The notes: generated from the letters alone by a model not told the origin. DNA of 64,000 nt from Pseudomonas sp. Os17 (GCF_001547895.1 NZ_AP014627.1:2421501-2485500), one strand, 5' to 3'; shown: positions 8,289 through 17,355, counted from the first letter of the stretch. Made by a program: numbers and translations.

Positions 8289-9683
8289 TTACAGCGTCGG
8301 CAGACCGAGGGTGGCGGCGCACTGCTCCAGGGAGCGTTGCTGGGTCTGGGCGTACAGCTGCAGCTCGTCGAGGGTGGCGCGGCCCAGGGCGTTTTCAAAG
8401 GCCTGGCGGTTGGAGTGCTCGGCGTAGTGGCTCTGGCTGTCGTCACCCAGGTTGGACTGGAAGATCCCGGCGGCGCTCACCGGCAGGAAATCCTCATAGA
8501 CCAGGGGCTCGAAGCCCAGGTGGCCGGCTGCCAGCAGGGCCGGCAGGGTGGTGGGGCGCTGGGGCTCGGCGCGGGCCGCGAGCCCGGGTTCGCTGACGAA
8601 GTAGCGAAAGTACGCCAGGCCCTGTTCGCGCATGGCCGGGTGGCTGTCGGGAAACGCCCTGAAGTGCTCTTGCATCAGCTGGTTGTAGCGCTGGGCGTTG
8701 GCTTCGTTGGGGAAGTCGCCAAGGGCGTCGCGGGCGGCGTTCAGCAGGCGGTCGTAGAGCTCGCGGCCCTTGGGAGTCAGCGCCGCGCCGCGCTGTTCGA
8801 TCTCGCCAAAACGCGCGCTGTGGCTGCCCTGGGTGTCGGTCTGGTCGCTGAAGGCCACGGGTTCCTCCAGGGCCTTGAAACTGGTCTGGCGCAGCAGGAT
8901 CGGGCAGTCCCGGCGCGGCGGGCCCTCGATCACCGCCTTGGGGGTGATGCCGTGCGCGGGCATCAGCCGTTGCACTTCATCGATGTCCAGGGTGCGTGGG
9001 GTCAGGTGATTGATGTGCGGGCCCTTGAACGCCACCACGTCGGCGATCAGCCGGTGCTGGGCGCTGAGGCTGGCGTACTGGGCGGCGGTCACCGTGGCGT
9101 GGTGGTGCCAGCGGAAGGTTTCCAGGGCTTCCTGTATAAAGCGCTGGGCGTCGTTTTCATCCAGTCCGCCTTCGGCCTGGGCCTGTTCAATCAGCTCCAG
9201 CACCTTGGGGGTGAAGATCTGGCGCTGGGCCAGCACCTGTTGGGCAAAGCCTCGCAGTTCGAGGTTGTCGATCAGTTCCAGGCGCAGCAGCGAGGTGAAG
9301 ACCCGGAACGGGCTGACCTGCAGGGCTTCTTCGTGGACCGCGCGAAAGGCCGTGGAATGCACCGGCACCCCGGCCGGGGTCAGGTCGTAGTAGCCCACCG
9401 GCTGCATGCCCATCACCGCAAACAACCGGGCCAGGGTCGCCAGCTCCGCGGCGGTGCCGACGCGGATGGCGCCGTGGCGCTCCAGGTCCAGGCGCTGCAG
9501 TTCGCCGCTGCGCTGCAGGTGTTGGGCGATCGCCGGCTGCTGCTCCAGGACCTGGGCATTGACCTGGGCCACCAGGGTCATCAGGGCGCCGTAGAGCGGC
9601 ACCTCCTCGCGGTACATATCCGACATCGCCCGGGAAAATCCCTGGCGGATCAGGTCAGGACTGACGAAGCGCTGGTTGCTCAT
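8289..9683 (-). CDS. hglS: 2-oxoadipate dioxygenase/decarboxylase HglS (YdcJ, DUF1338)
   Basis: A 464-residue DUF1338 protein. HglS is a non-haem Fe(II) enzyme that converts 2-oxoadipate to D-2-hydroxyglutarate in the D-lysine / 2-aminoadipate branch of lysine catabolism in Pseudomonas. Counting from the chosen ATG, the residues known from the P. putida enzyme fall at identical positions: His70 and Arg74 (ERHGAIRVG), His226 (GPHINHLTPR) and Glu294 (ARFGEIEQRG). This also supports the start, since the longer frame would shift all four by 36. No other lysine-catabolic gene is adjacent here. Cytoplasmic. Identification is firm. Confidence 0.93.
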   Translation of the reverse strand: MSNQRFVSPDLIRQGFSRAMSDMYREEVPLYGALMTLVAQVNAQVLEQQPAIAQHLQRSGELQRLDLERHGAIRVGTAAELATLARLFAVMGMQPVGYYDLTPAGVPVHSTAFRAVHEEALQVSPFRVFTSLLRLELIDNLELRGFAQQVLAQRQIFTPKVLELIEQAQAEGGLDENDAQRFIQEALETFRWHHHATVTAAQYASLSAQHRLIADVVAFKGPHINHLTPRTLDIDEVQRLMPAHGITPKAVIEGPPRRDCPILLRQTSFKALEEPVAFSDQTDTQGSHSARFGEIEQRGAALTPKGRELYDRLLNAARDALGDFPNEANAQRYNQLMQEHFRAFPDSHPAMREQGLAYFRYFVSEPGLAARAEPQRPTTLPALLAAGHLGFEPLVYEDFLPVSAAGIFQSNLGDDSQSHYAEHSNRQAFENALGRATLDELQLYAQTQQRSLEQCAATLGLPTL

Positions 9684-9914
9684 GGACAGGGTTCCCGTGG
9701 CAGTGGATATCGAAGCGAGAGAGGTACGGATCGGCCTCGATTCTGCTGGCCGGTGCCGGGGCTGACAAACGAAGTTTCCTCTGAACTTCATTCTGCAAAC
9801 GAATGCATGGGGCCGCTGGCTCGCAGCGCCTGTCGGGGCGGGCTGGCAGATTCCCGCTCAGCGGGCCCGACCGGAGCGGGCAGGCTGTGTACACTGATGG
9901 CGTTTTGAAACCGT

Positions 9915-11069
9915 GTGTCTAGACTTGCACCGGTCGATCCCGCCGCTATCGCTCGCGCATCTTTCCCATCGCTGGACGGAGGCAACTTGGCCCCTGCGCA
10001 GTACACCAGAGGAAAGGGACTGTCATTGGCCAGGAGGCTGTATAAATCGCGGATTCTGGGCCTGAGCCTGGGCTTGCTGTGCGTGGCCGCCGGGATGTGG
10101 CCGCTGCAACCGGCGCCCTGGGTCTGGGGGCTGATGCTGTGCAACGCCTTGGTCTGGCCGCACCTGGCCTATCAGTGGGCGCGCTGGTCGCGGGTGCCGT
10201 TTCGCGCCGAGTACCGCAACCTGCTGGTGGACTCCTTGCTCGGCGGGTTCTGGGTCGCGGCCATGCACTTCAATCCGCTGCCGCTGGCCACCACCCTGGG
10301 GATGATGGCGATGAACAACATCGCCCTGGGCGGGGTGCGCTTCTTTCTCGCCGGCAGCCTGGCCCAGGCCCTGGGCGTTGGCCTGGGCCTGTGGCTGTTC
10401 GGCCTGTCCTTCGTCGCCCAGACCACGCCGCTGCAGCTGTACGCCTGTCTGCCGATGCTGACCCTGTACCCCATGACCCTGGGTTACATCTGCTACCGCC
10501 AGGCGGCCACCCTGGGGCGGCACAAGCGCGAGCTGCTGGCCCTGAGTCGCACCGACAGCCTGACCGGGCTGCTCAATCACGGGGCCTGGAAGGACCAGCT
10601 GGAAATCGAGTTCCAGCGCTGCACGCGCCAGGGGCGCGGCGGCGCCATCGCCCTGATTGACATCGATCACTTCAAGGCCATCAACGACACCTACGGCCAT
10701 GTGGCCGGGGATGGGGTGCTGCGCCAGTTGAGCAAGATTCTCAGGCAGAACCTGCGGGCCAGCGATCAGGCCGGGCGTTATGGCGGCGATGAGTTCTGCG
10801 TGATCCTCCCGGATGTGCCCCTGGAGCAGGCCGCCGAACGGATGGAGGCCTTGCGCGGACGTTTTGCGAGCCTGGGGGATGAACAGAGCCCGGCCTTGCA
10901 GGTCAGCCTGAGCATTGGCCTGGCGGCCTTCAGTCCCGGGCATGGCGAAGCCATGGACTGGCTCAACGATGCCGATCAGGCCTTGTACGTGGCCAAGAGC
11001 GGCGGTCGCAACAACGTCAACTGCCATCGGCCGGAACAGCCATCGCGCAGGGTGTTGAATCCTCTGTAA
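9915..11069 (+). CDS. MASE2-GGDEF diguanylate cyclase (AdrA/DgcC-like)
   Basis: A 384-residue membrane protein. Residues 37-200 form a MASE2-type sensor with several transmembrane helices (ARRLYKSRILGLSLG onward). It is followed by a GGDEF domain that makes cyclic di-GMP from two GTP. Seen: SRTDSLTGLLNHGAW at the domain start, IDIDHFKAINDTYGH, the active site GGDEF (290-294) and an inhibitory I-site RASD (281-284) five residues before it. It should therefore be active and feedback-inhibited. The start is uncertain: GTG at 9915 gives this length, while a TTG at 9987 has a better GGAGG site and would remove 24 residues. It runs divergently from hglS. Confidence 0.9.
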   Translation: MSRLAPVDPAAIARASFPSLDGGNLAPAQYTRGKGLSLARRLYKSRILGLSLGLLCVAAGMWPLQPAPWVWGLMLCNALVWPHLAYQWARWSRVPFRAEYRNLLVDSLLGGFWVAAMHFNPLPLATTLGMMAMNNIALGGVRFFLAGSLAQALGVGLGLWLFGLSFVAQTTPLQLYACLPMLTLYPMTLGYICYRQAATLGRHKRELLALSRTDSLTGLLNHGAWKDQLEIEFQRCTRQGRGGAIALIDIDHFKAINDTYGHVAGDGVLRQLSKILRQNLRASDQAGRYGGDEFCVILPDVPLEQAAERMEALRGRFASLGDEQSPALQVSLSIGLAAFSPGHGEAMDWLNDADQALYVAKSGGRNNVNCHRPEQPSRRVLNPL

Positions 11070-11077
11070 TACCTGCC

Positions 11078-11244
11078 TCTTGTCGGGCTTGCCGGCGAAA
11101 GCGTCGGCAGGTAAGCCGTGTGATTGGCGCTGTTCCGTTCGCCGGCAAGCCGGCTTGTTGGAGCGGGCTTGCCCGCGAAGGCGTCGGGTGGCGCGTCGCG
11201 GGGTTGGCGGTGCTCGCTTCGCCGGCAAGCCGGCGCCTACGGGG
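11078..11244. repeat. Cluster of REP palindromes
   Basis: Three or four copies of the Pseudomonas REP core in alternating orientation (GGCTTGCCGGCGAA and its inverse TTCGCCGGCAAGCC) fill the gap between the diguanylate cyclase and the BtuF-like gene. The rightmost copy supplies the TAG stop codon of the BtuF-like gene. Confidence 0.8.
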
Positions 11245-12160
11245 CGGGGTGCAGGCGCCGGGCCAGCTCCAGGGCGCTGCGGCCGCTGGCGATGCCCGGC
11301 ACCAGTTGGCTGAAGGGGATGTCGATCAGCCGGTCCTCGCGCACCGCCCGCAGCCGCGACAGCACCGGGTCACGCTGCAGCAGCTGGCGTTTGCGCGTGG
11401 CCGGTGACCACAGGGCGTCCGCCAGGAGCAGCACGTCCGGGTCGTTGCTCAGCAGGGTTTCGCTGTCGACCGTCAGGCGCGGGCGGTCGATGGCAGCGAA
11501 GCTGTTGCGCGCGCCGGCGGCCTGCAGCAATACCCCGACAAAACCGCGCCGCCCCTGGCTGGCCAGGCCGTTGACCTCGCTGTCGAGGTAGAACACCGCA
11601 GGCCTGTCGCGCCCCTGATACAGGGCCGCCGCCGCATCGAGGTCGGCCTGCTGCTCGGCGATCAGTTGCGCGGCCCGGGCGTCCTGGCGCAACAGCCGGC
11701 CCAGGGTCAGCAGGTCGTGACGGATATGCCCGAAGTAGTCCTCGTTGTGCCCGGCGCAGGCCGACTCCAGCAGGTAGCTGGCCACGCCGATAGCACCCAG
11801 GCGCTGCCGGGAACTGAAGGACTCGGGGAACGCCGAGGCAAAGCCGCCCACCACCAGGTCGGGCTTGAGGCTGTAGAGCACCTCTGCCGAGGGATATTGC
11901 CGGGCGATCACCGGTATGCCGTGGTAGTGCCCGTCGGCGCCGGCATCGTCGTCCAGGTAGGCCACGCCGATCAGCGACGGCCCGGCGCCCAGGGCCAGCA
12001 GCAGGTCGGCGCTGTGCTGGTTGAGGGCGACGATGCGTTGGGGCGGCGCGGCGATCTCCCAGCGCTGGCCGCAGTTTTCATAGGGGGTCGCCAGGGCTGG
12101 CGTGCCGGCCAGACCGAGCAGGAGGCCGAGCAGCGGGGCGATGGTGGTCGTTCTAGGCAT
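11237..12160 (-). CDS. BtuF-like periplasmic binding protein (cobalamin or metal-chelate uptake)
   Basis: A 307-residue protein with a signal peptide (to about ALATPYENC) and a class III solute-binding fold. Seen: PPQRIVALNQHSADLLLALGAG at the first strand-loop, LKPDLVVGG, and a SNDPDVLLLAD motif in the second lobe, typical of BtuF, FepB and FhuD relatives. The gene overlaps the preceding [2Fe-2S] protein gene by 8 bases and ends the operon that starts with a cobalamin riboswitch. The likely cargo is therefore cobalamin or a corrinoid. No inner-membrane permease or ATPase is next to it; they must lie elsewhere. The stop codon is inside a REP element. Confidence 0.8.
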   Translation of the reverse strand: MPRTTTIAPLLGLLLGLAGTPALATPYENCGQRWEIAAPPQRIVALNQHSADLLLALGAGPSLIGVAYLDDDAGADGHYHGIPVIARQYPSAEVLYSLKPDLVVGGFASAFPESFSSRQRLGAIGVASYLLESACAGHNEDYFGHIRHDLLTLGRLLRQDARAAQLIAEQQADLDAAAALYQGRDRPAVFYLDSEVNGLASQGRRGFVGVLLQAAGARNSFAAIDRPRLTVDSETLLSNDPDVLLLADALWSPATRKRQLLQRDPVLSRLRAVREDRLIDIPFSQLVPGIASGRSALELARRLHPAP

Positions 12161-12905
12161 CTGTCGCGCCTGCGTAAGGCGAGGGAATCAGCAGGTCCGC
12201 CACCGGCGCGCCTGCCAGTAGGTGTTCCTGCACCAGGCGCAGCACCTGGGCGTCATCGGCGACCCGGTACCAGCAGCCATCCGGGTGCACCGTCAACACT
12301 GGCCCCAGGTTGCAGGGGAACTGGCAGGCGGTACGGGTCAGCAGCACGCCACCGGGTGTCTCCATGTGCTCCAGGCGCAGCAGTTCTCGGCGCAGGGTTT
12401 TCCATAACGCCAGGGCGCCGCGCCGCACGCAGCGCGGGCCGGTGCAGAGGAACACCTGGCGGGCATGGGGCGGCACCCGCGACCAGTCCGGGTCGCTGGG
12501 CACCGCGTTGACCTTGTCGCAGGGCAGATGGCGCTCGCGCTGGTCGATGCTGGCGCAGGCCAGGGCCGCGTCCAGGCCGCGGCGGCCCAGGGCCTGGGCG
12601 GTGACCCACAGTTGCGGCGCTTGCGGGTGGGCGCGGGCCAGGCGCCCCAGTTCGTCGCGCAGCCAATCCAGGTAGGCGCTGTCGGAGCTGGGCTCCAGGT
12701 CCACCACCAGCAGCGCCGCGCCGTTCTCGTGCAAGGGCTCGTCAATGGCGGCCCAGAGGCTGTCGAAGCCGTCCAGGGTGTCGATCACCCGGGTGCCGGC
12801 GTCAATGCCCCGCAGCAGCGCAAGCTCGCGGCGAAACGCCTCGCCCAGGGCCCCGCTGTTCAGGCCGGGGCCGACGAACAGCACGCGTTGATAATCCTTG
12901 TGCAT
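12153..12905 (-). CDS. [2Fe-2S] ferredoxin-like protein of the cobalamin operon
   Basis: A 250-residue soluble protein in two parts. The C-terminal half is a thioredoxin-like [2Fe-2S] domain: VFLCTGPRCVRRGA gives the first Cys pair (CX5C counted Cys to Cys as C-TGPR-C) and CQFPCNLGP the second, followed by VHPDGCWY. The N-terminal half (VLFVGPGLNSGALGEAFRREL...LVVDLEPSSDS) is not a fold I recognise with certainty; it could be a partner-binding or degenerate chelatase-like domain. It lies 11 bases after the TonB receptor and overlaps the BtuF-like gene, so it is co-transcribed under the riboswitch. A role in reducing or handling corrinoid or cobalt is inferred only from context. Confidence 0.65.
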   Translation of the reverse strand: MHKDYQRVLFVGPGLNSGALGEAFRRELALLRGIDAGTRVIDTLDGFDSLWAAIDEPLHENGAALLVVDLEPSSDSAYLDWLRDELGRLARAHPQAPQLWVTAQALGRRGLDAALACASIDQRERHLPCDKVNAVPSDPDWSRVPPHARQVFLCTGPRCVRRGALALWKTLRRELLRLEHMETPGGVLLTRTACQFPCNLGPVLTVHPDGCWYRVADDAQVLRLVQEHLLAGAPVADLLIPSPYAGATDA

Positions 12906-12916
12906 GGTCGTCGTCC

Positions 12917-14893
12917 TCAGAAGCGGTAGGTGTAGCGCAGCTCGGTGGTCAAGGGGCGCCCCAGGTTATCCACCCGCGGGTTGTTGCTGGCGATGCTGGT
13001 GCTGTAGTCGCGGTCGAAGAGGTTTTCCACCAGCAGGCTCAGGCGATGCTGCTGGGCCGGGTCGAGGTAGCGATAGGCATCGGCGTCGACCACCGAGTAG
13101 TGGCCGTAGTCGATCTGCTTAGGGCTGTCGATCTGGCCGATGTAGCGGATTGCCCCGCCCACGCCCCACATACGGTCCAGGGACTCGAAGCCCAGCCGCG
13201 AGCGGGCAAAGAAGCCGGGGATGTTGCTCAGGGTCACGCCGTTGCGCGACTGAACCAGGTTGCGGGTCATGTCCGCCGAGAGGGTCCATTGCGGGCTGAA
13301 CTGCCAGCGCCCATCGACCTCGATGCCGCGGACCTTGATCCGTCCGTCGCCATTGACCCAGTCGATGCCGTCGAGGGCGATCAGGTCGTCGATCTTGCGC
13401 TGGAACAGCGTGCCGCTGGCGTTGAAGTCGCCGGCCAGCAGGCTGCCCTTGTAGTCCAGGCCCAGCTCGGCATTCACGCTCTTTTCCGGCTTGAGCTGGC
13501 GGTTGCCCTTTTCATCCTCCTCATTGGCGAACAGTTGCTCGGCGTTGGGCAGCTTGAAGGCACTGCCGAACTGGCCGCGCAGTTGCCAGTGGGGTGAGAG
13601 GTCATACAGCGAGGTGAGCATGCCCACCGTGGCGCTTTCGCCGCCGCTGATCTTCTCGTGCCGCACGCCGATGCTCGGGTGCCAGTCGGGCAGGGCTGCC
13701 ACGACCGGGCGCAACTGGGCGTAGAGGGCGTTGGCCTGGGCGCTGTTGTCGTCGATCTTGAGCACGTCGTCCTGGCCCTTGAACCACTGGTTGTCGCTGC
13801 CGAACACCAGCACATGGCCGCCGTCCAGTTCGGCCTTGCCCTCGGCCTGCAGACCCCAGTCGGTGAAGCCCCAGTAGTCGTTGTGGTTGATCACCTGGGT
13901 GGCGCCGCTGGTGGTGCTGTTGATGCGGGTGTAGCGGGTGTCCCAGTCGTTGACGTGGCCTTTGACGAAGTAGCTGAAGCGCTGGTCCAGGCGCTGCTCG
14001 AAGGTCGCGGTGGCGATCTGCTGGATGCGGTCGTTGGTGGTCTTCTTGTTGTTCAGCGGGCGGGCGAAATCCAGGTTGGCGTCGCTGTACTGGTAGAACA
14101 GCTCCAGCCGCGAGTCGTCGGCAAAGCCCTGGATCGCCTTGGCGCCGAAGGTGGTCACTTCATAGCCGCGTTTCTTGTCCCGGGTGCTGGGGCTGTAGGC
14201 GCTGTTGCGAAATGGCTGGTAGCCGTCGGAGACGTTGTGGCTGACATAGGCCAAGAGGCCCAGGTCGCCCAGGCCGTTGCTGACGATGCGTTCGGCGCGG
14301 GCATCGCCGCTTCTGCCCATGAAGCTGTCCAGGCCCAGGTTGACCTCGCCGGAGACGTCGCGGGTCTGCGGGCTGCGGGTGACGATGTTGATCACCCCGG
14401 ACACCGCCTGGGTGCCGAACAGCAGGCTCTGGCCGCCCTTGAGCACCTCGATGCGCTCGATGGCGTTGGCCGGCAGGGTGTCCAAGTACAGGCCGCCGTA
14501 CAGGCGGTTGTTCAGGCGCACGCCGTCCAGCAGGATCAGGGTGTCGTCGTTGCGCCCCCCCAGCAGGGAATAGGTGCCGTAGTCGAACGGGCCATTCTTG
14601 GGCGCCACGTATAGCCCGGGCACGTACATCTGCAGGACCCGGGTGATGTCGCTGCTGGGGCCGGCGCGTTCGATCTGCTGGCGATCGATGATCTCCAGCT
14701 TGCTGCCGTAGCGGGCCATTTCAGCCACGGCGGTGGACTCCACCGAAGGGGCAGAAATCGACTGCGGCTCCAGTGTCAGCGGCGTGTCGTCCGCCAGCAG
14801 CAGGGGGCTGAACAGGCAGCCGAGCAAGGCGCCGCATGGCGTGCGGCGACGCGTGGCCAAGGGGCGCACGCGGAAGGTGTCAGGTGTTGTCAT
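12917..14893 (-). CDS. btuB: TonB-dependent outer-membrane receptor, cobalamin-regulated (BtuB-like)
   Basis: A 658-residue outer-membrane receptor. After a basic N-terminus with a hydrophobic signal region there is a plug domain (IIDRQQIERAGPSSDITRVLQMYVPGLYV, LLGGRNDDTLILLDGVRLNN, IERIEVLKGGQSLLFGTQAVSGVINIVTR), then a 22-strand-type barrel ending in LTTELRYTYRF with the expected terminal Phe. It should bring cobalamin or a related corrinoid into the periplasm using TonB energy. The adenosylcobalamin riboswitch directly upstream is the main evidence for the ligand. First gene of a three-gene operon with the [2Fe-2S] and BtuF-like proteins. Confidence 0.85.
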   Translation of the reverse strand: MTTPDTFRVRPLATRRRTPCGALLGCLFSPLLLADDTPLTLEPQSISAPSVESTAVAEMARYGSKLEIIDRQQIERAGPSSDITRVLQMYVPGLYVAPKNGPFDYGTYSLLGGRNDDTLILLDGVRLNNRLYGGLYLDTLPANAIERIEVLKGGQSLLFGTQAVSGVINIVTRSPQTRDVSGEVNLGLDSFMGRSGDARAERIVSNGLGDLGLLAYVSHNVSDGYQPFRNSAYSPSTRDKKRGYEVTTFGAKAIQGFADDSRLELFYQYSDANLDFARPLNNKKTTNDRIQQIATATFEQRLDQRFSYFVKGHVNDWDTRYTRINSTTSGATQVINHNDYWGFTDWGLQAEGKAELDGGHVLVFGSDNQWFKGQDDVLKIDDNSAQANALYAQLRPVVAALPDWHPSIGVRHEKISGGESATVGMLTSLYDLSPHWQLRGQFGSAFKLPNAEQLFANEEDEKGNRQLKPEKSVNAELGLDYKGSLLAGDFNASGTLFQRKIDDLIALDGIDWVNGDGRIKVRGIEVDGRWQFSPQWTLSADMTRNLVQSRNGVTLSNIPGFFARSRLGFESLDRMWGVGGAIRYIGQIDSPKQIDYGHYSVVDADAYRYLDPAQQHRLSLLVENLFDRDYSTSIASNNPRVDNLGRPLTTELRYTYRF

Positions 14894-14999
14894 TTTTGGT
14901 CTTCTCGAAAGTGTCTTCGGGAAGCACGCAGGAGAAGGTATCGGCCACGGGCACGCGACCTTACCGGCCCATGCCCGCCCACCGCAGGATTGCCAAACA

Positions 15000-15190
15000 C
15001 AGGTTTCAGGCCGGTCTCCGGGCTGACGAGTGTGGCGGCATTCGCCTTCCCATACCTTGGGTACAGTGGCGTGTTGAATGCAGCACTCGCTTACCGTTGC
15101 GGGGGCAGCACCGGACTAGCCCTGAAGGGGCGCACCGGTTTCCCGTTTCACCTCATGCACGGCGGCATGAGGCACCTGAAACTGGACGGC
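15000..15190 (-). promoter_or_regulatory. Cobalamin riboswitch upstream of the btuB-like operon
   Basis: Read on the minus strand the leader holds GGTGCC near its start, the GCTGCCCCCGCAACGGTAAG core, a GCCACTGTACCC...GGTATGGGAAGGC segment and the B12-box region CAGCCCGGAGACCGGCCTG, in the order of the class I cobalamin riboswitch. It lies about 110 bases before the receptor start. Expected action: adenosylcobalamin binding turns off the operon. Confidence 0.92.
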
Positions 15191-15204
15191 ATGTTACGCA
15201 GCAA

Positions 15205-15298
15205 AGCGGCGAGCTCCAAGCGGCAAGCTGCAAGATAAAAGCTGCGATCTAGAAGCTGTTGCTTGGAGCTTGCCGCTTGGAGCTTGCAGCTTGCACCG
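15205..15298. repeat. AGCTTGCAGCTTGCCGCTTG-type palindromic repeat
   Basis: Two inverted arms of AAGCGGCAAGCTGCAAG / CTTGGAGCTTGCCGCTTGGAGC flank a short centre. The right arm runs into the 3' end of the AstA-like gene and encodes its last about 13 residues. Related copies occur near 42.85 kb and 51.05 kb. Confidence 0.7.
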
Positions 15299-16289
15299 CC
15301 CTGACGGTGTCGCCGGGCTGCAATTGCAGGCGCTTGGCGGTCAGGCGGTCCACCAGCAGGCAACCGGACACCAGACGCCCGGGAGCGGCGGTGATGCGGC
15401 AGTTCTCCAGGCGCCGGTTGTGGATCAGCCACATCGGCGCCTGCGCGTCCGGAGTGCCCACCAGCAGGGGCAGGGTCTGGCTTTCACGCACGCTGCGGAT
15501 CTTCGTCACCTCGGCCTCGATCAGCGGCCCGCCGTCGAAGATGTCGATGCAGCCCTGATGGTTGAAGCCTTCGTCCCGCAGGATGCTCACCGCCTGTTCG
15601 GTGCTGTGGTGGGCCTGGCCGATGGCGGCCTGGGCGTCGGGGCTGAGCAGGCAGGTGTACAGCGGCTGGCGCGGCATGAGTTCGGAGATGAAGGACTTGC
15701 CGCCCTGGCTGGACAGGCGATTGGCCTGCTGGAAGTCCATCTTGAAGAAGTGCCGCCCCAGGCTGTCCCAGAACGGCGAACGGCCCTGGCTGTCGAGCTG
15801 GCCCCGCAGCTCGGCCACCAGTTTGTCGCCGAACAGCTGCGGGTATTCGGCGACGAACAGCAGGCGCGCGGTGGACAGCAGGCGCCCGGTGTAGCCCTGG
15901 CGCTGGTCGTGGCGCAGGTACAGCGAGCAGAGCAGGGATTGCCCGGTCATCTCGTTGCACAGGAACAGGGTCGGAATCTCTTTGTCGATGCCCAGCTCCG
16001 GGGCGCGGCCGCGGGTGATGCCCAGCCGATAGTTGTAGCTGGGCTCGCGCAGGCCGATGGCGCCGCTCAGGGCACAGACGCCGATCACTTGCTGGTCGTC
16101 GTCCTCGAGCACGAACAGGTAGTCGGCATCGGCCCGTTCCACCTGGTTGGCGAAGGTGCGCTGGGCCCAGCGCAGCCGATGAGCCAGGCGCTCGGGATCG
16201 GTGGAGAGGTTGTTCAACTCGCGACAGCTGCCCTGCAGCAGCTTCAGCAGCGCTTGCAGATCGCTGACGCGCACCGGACGGACGATCAT
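15249..16289 (-). CDS. AstA-like N-succinyltransferase, subunit 2 of a pair
   Basis: A 346-residue member of the arginine N-succinyltransferase family (AstA; AruF/AruG in Pseudomonas), which transfers succinyl from succinyl-CoA to an amino acid amino group. Seen: the GNAT-like N-terminus MIVRPVRVSDLQALLKLL, YLFVLEDDDQQVIGVCAL, GRLLSTARLLFVAEYPQLFGDKLVAELRG, FISELMPRQPLYTCLL and DIFDGGPLIEAEVTKIRS. It lies 49 bases after a paralogue; AruF and AruG form a two-subunit enzyme, so these two probably do as well. It is not beside the other aru genes, so arginine may not be the substrate. The last 13 residues (AASSKRQAPSNSF) are encoded by an intergenic repeat and are probably not functional. Confidence 0.82.
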   Translation of the reverse strand: MIVRPVRVSDLQALLKLLQGSCRELNNLSTDPERLAHRLRWAQRTFANQVERADADYLFVLEDDDQQVIGVCALSGAIGLREPSYNYRLGITRGRAPELGIDKEIPTLFLCNEMTGQSLLCSLYLRHDQRQGYTGRLLSTARLLFVAEYPQLFGDKLVAELRGQLDSQGRSPFWDSLGRHFFKMDFQQANRLSSQGGKSFISELMPRQPLYTCLLSPDAQAAIGQAHHSTEQAVSILRDEGFNHQGCIDIFDGGPLIEAEVTKIRSVRESQTLPLLVGTPDAQAPMWLIHNRRLENCRITAAPGRLVSGCLLVDRLTAKRLQLQPGDTVRAVQAASSKRQAPSNSF

Positions 16290-16338
16290 GGCACCGCTCC
16301 TTGGCGCTGCCGGGGGCAGCGGTAAAACCGGGGTCGGC

Positions 16339-17355
16339 TCATAACGCCACCCCGCGCACCGGCTCGCCCGGTGTCAATTGCAGGGCCTGGAACATCGAGT
16401 GATCCAGGCCGACCACGTCGCCTGGGGCTTCGTCGAGGGGCACGACAATCGCGCGAAAGCCCTGCAGCCGGTCGTTGCTCAGCAGCCAGTAGCGGCCCTG
16501 GCCGCTCTGCGGGCTCAGGTAACTGACCGCGACCCGGCTCTGAATGATCGAGCGTAGCTGGTTGTTGCGGGCCTGCAGGGTCGGGCCGGCATCGAACAGG
16601 TCGACGTACTGGGTGGGCGCGAAGCCTTCGTCGACGAGGATGTCGCAGGCCTCCCGGGCTGCTGGGTGAATGCGTCCGATGCAGTCCTGGGCCGGCTGCG
16701 GCAGCATCGGGATGTACAGCGGGTACTGGGGCATGAGTTCGGCGAGAAAGCCGCGGCCCTGCAAGGCGCACAGGCGTTCGGCCTCGACATAGGGCAGGTC
16801 GAAGAAGTGTTGGCCCACCGCTGCCCAGAAGGGCGATTGGCCGGCGGCGTCGCTGTAGCCGACGATCTCGCTGATGCAACTGTCGGCAAAGCGCCAGGGA
16901 TGCGCGGCGATGAACAGCAGGCGCGCGCGGGAGGTCAGTTGCGCCTGGGGCGTGCCCGCCAGCGCCGGATCGACATGGAAGCTGCGCAGCAGGGTCTGTT
17001 CACTGAGGTCCTGGCACAGCGACAGGGTCGGCACGGCGTGTTCGATGTTCAGCTCTCGCGAGCTGCTGATGAAGGGGCGGTTGCGCAGGCTGTAGAAGGG
17101 CGTGGCAAAGCCGGCGGTGGCGAGGATGTCCGAGCAGCCGTGCAGTTGGCCGCTGTCCTGGTCCTCGAGCACTAGAAAGTAGTTTTCCGGACCCTGGCGG
17201 GCCTCGACCTTGGCGAAGGACGCCAGGGAGTCGAGGATCTTCTCCCGCAGGCAGGTTTCGTCATCCACCAGCGAAGTCACGCCCAGCAGGCGTGCGCCGG
17301 CCAGACGCAGCAATTGAGGCAGATCGGATAACGCCACCGGACGCAAGGCCAGCAT
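16339..17355 (-). CDS. AstA-like N-succinyltransferase, subunit 1 of a pair
   Basis: A 338-residue paralogue of the next gene in the operon. Family blocks seen: MLALRPVALSDLPQLLRLA, YFLVLEDQDSGQLHGCSDI, LTSRARLLFIAAHPWRFADSCISEIVG, FLAELMPQYPLYIPML, VDLFDAGPTLQARNNQLRSI. The general reaction is succinyl transfer from succinyl-CoA to an amino group, the first step of the ammonia-producing arginine succinyltransferase route. Because the pair lies next to an APC permease and a ligase/amidohydrolase set, it may act on a different amino acid or amine. The start is the ATG behind AGGAGT. Confidence 0.82.
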   Translation of the reverse strand: MLALRPVALSDLPQLLRLAGARLLGVTSLVDDETCLREKILDSLASFAKVEARQGPENYFLVLEDQDSGQLHGCSDILATAGFATPFYSLRNRPFISSSRELNIEHAVPTLSLCQDLSEQTLLRSFHVDPALAGTPQAQLTSRARLLFIAAHPWRFADSCISEIVGYSDAAGQSPFWAAVGQHFFDLPYVEAERLCALQGRGFLAELMPQYPLYIPMLPQPAQDCIGRIHPAAREACDILVDEGFAPTQYVDLFDAGPTLQARNNQLRSIIQSRVAVSYLSPQSGQGRYWLLSNDRLQGFRAIVVPLDEAPGDVVGLDHSMFQALQLTPGEPVRGVAL

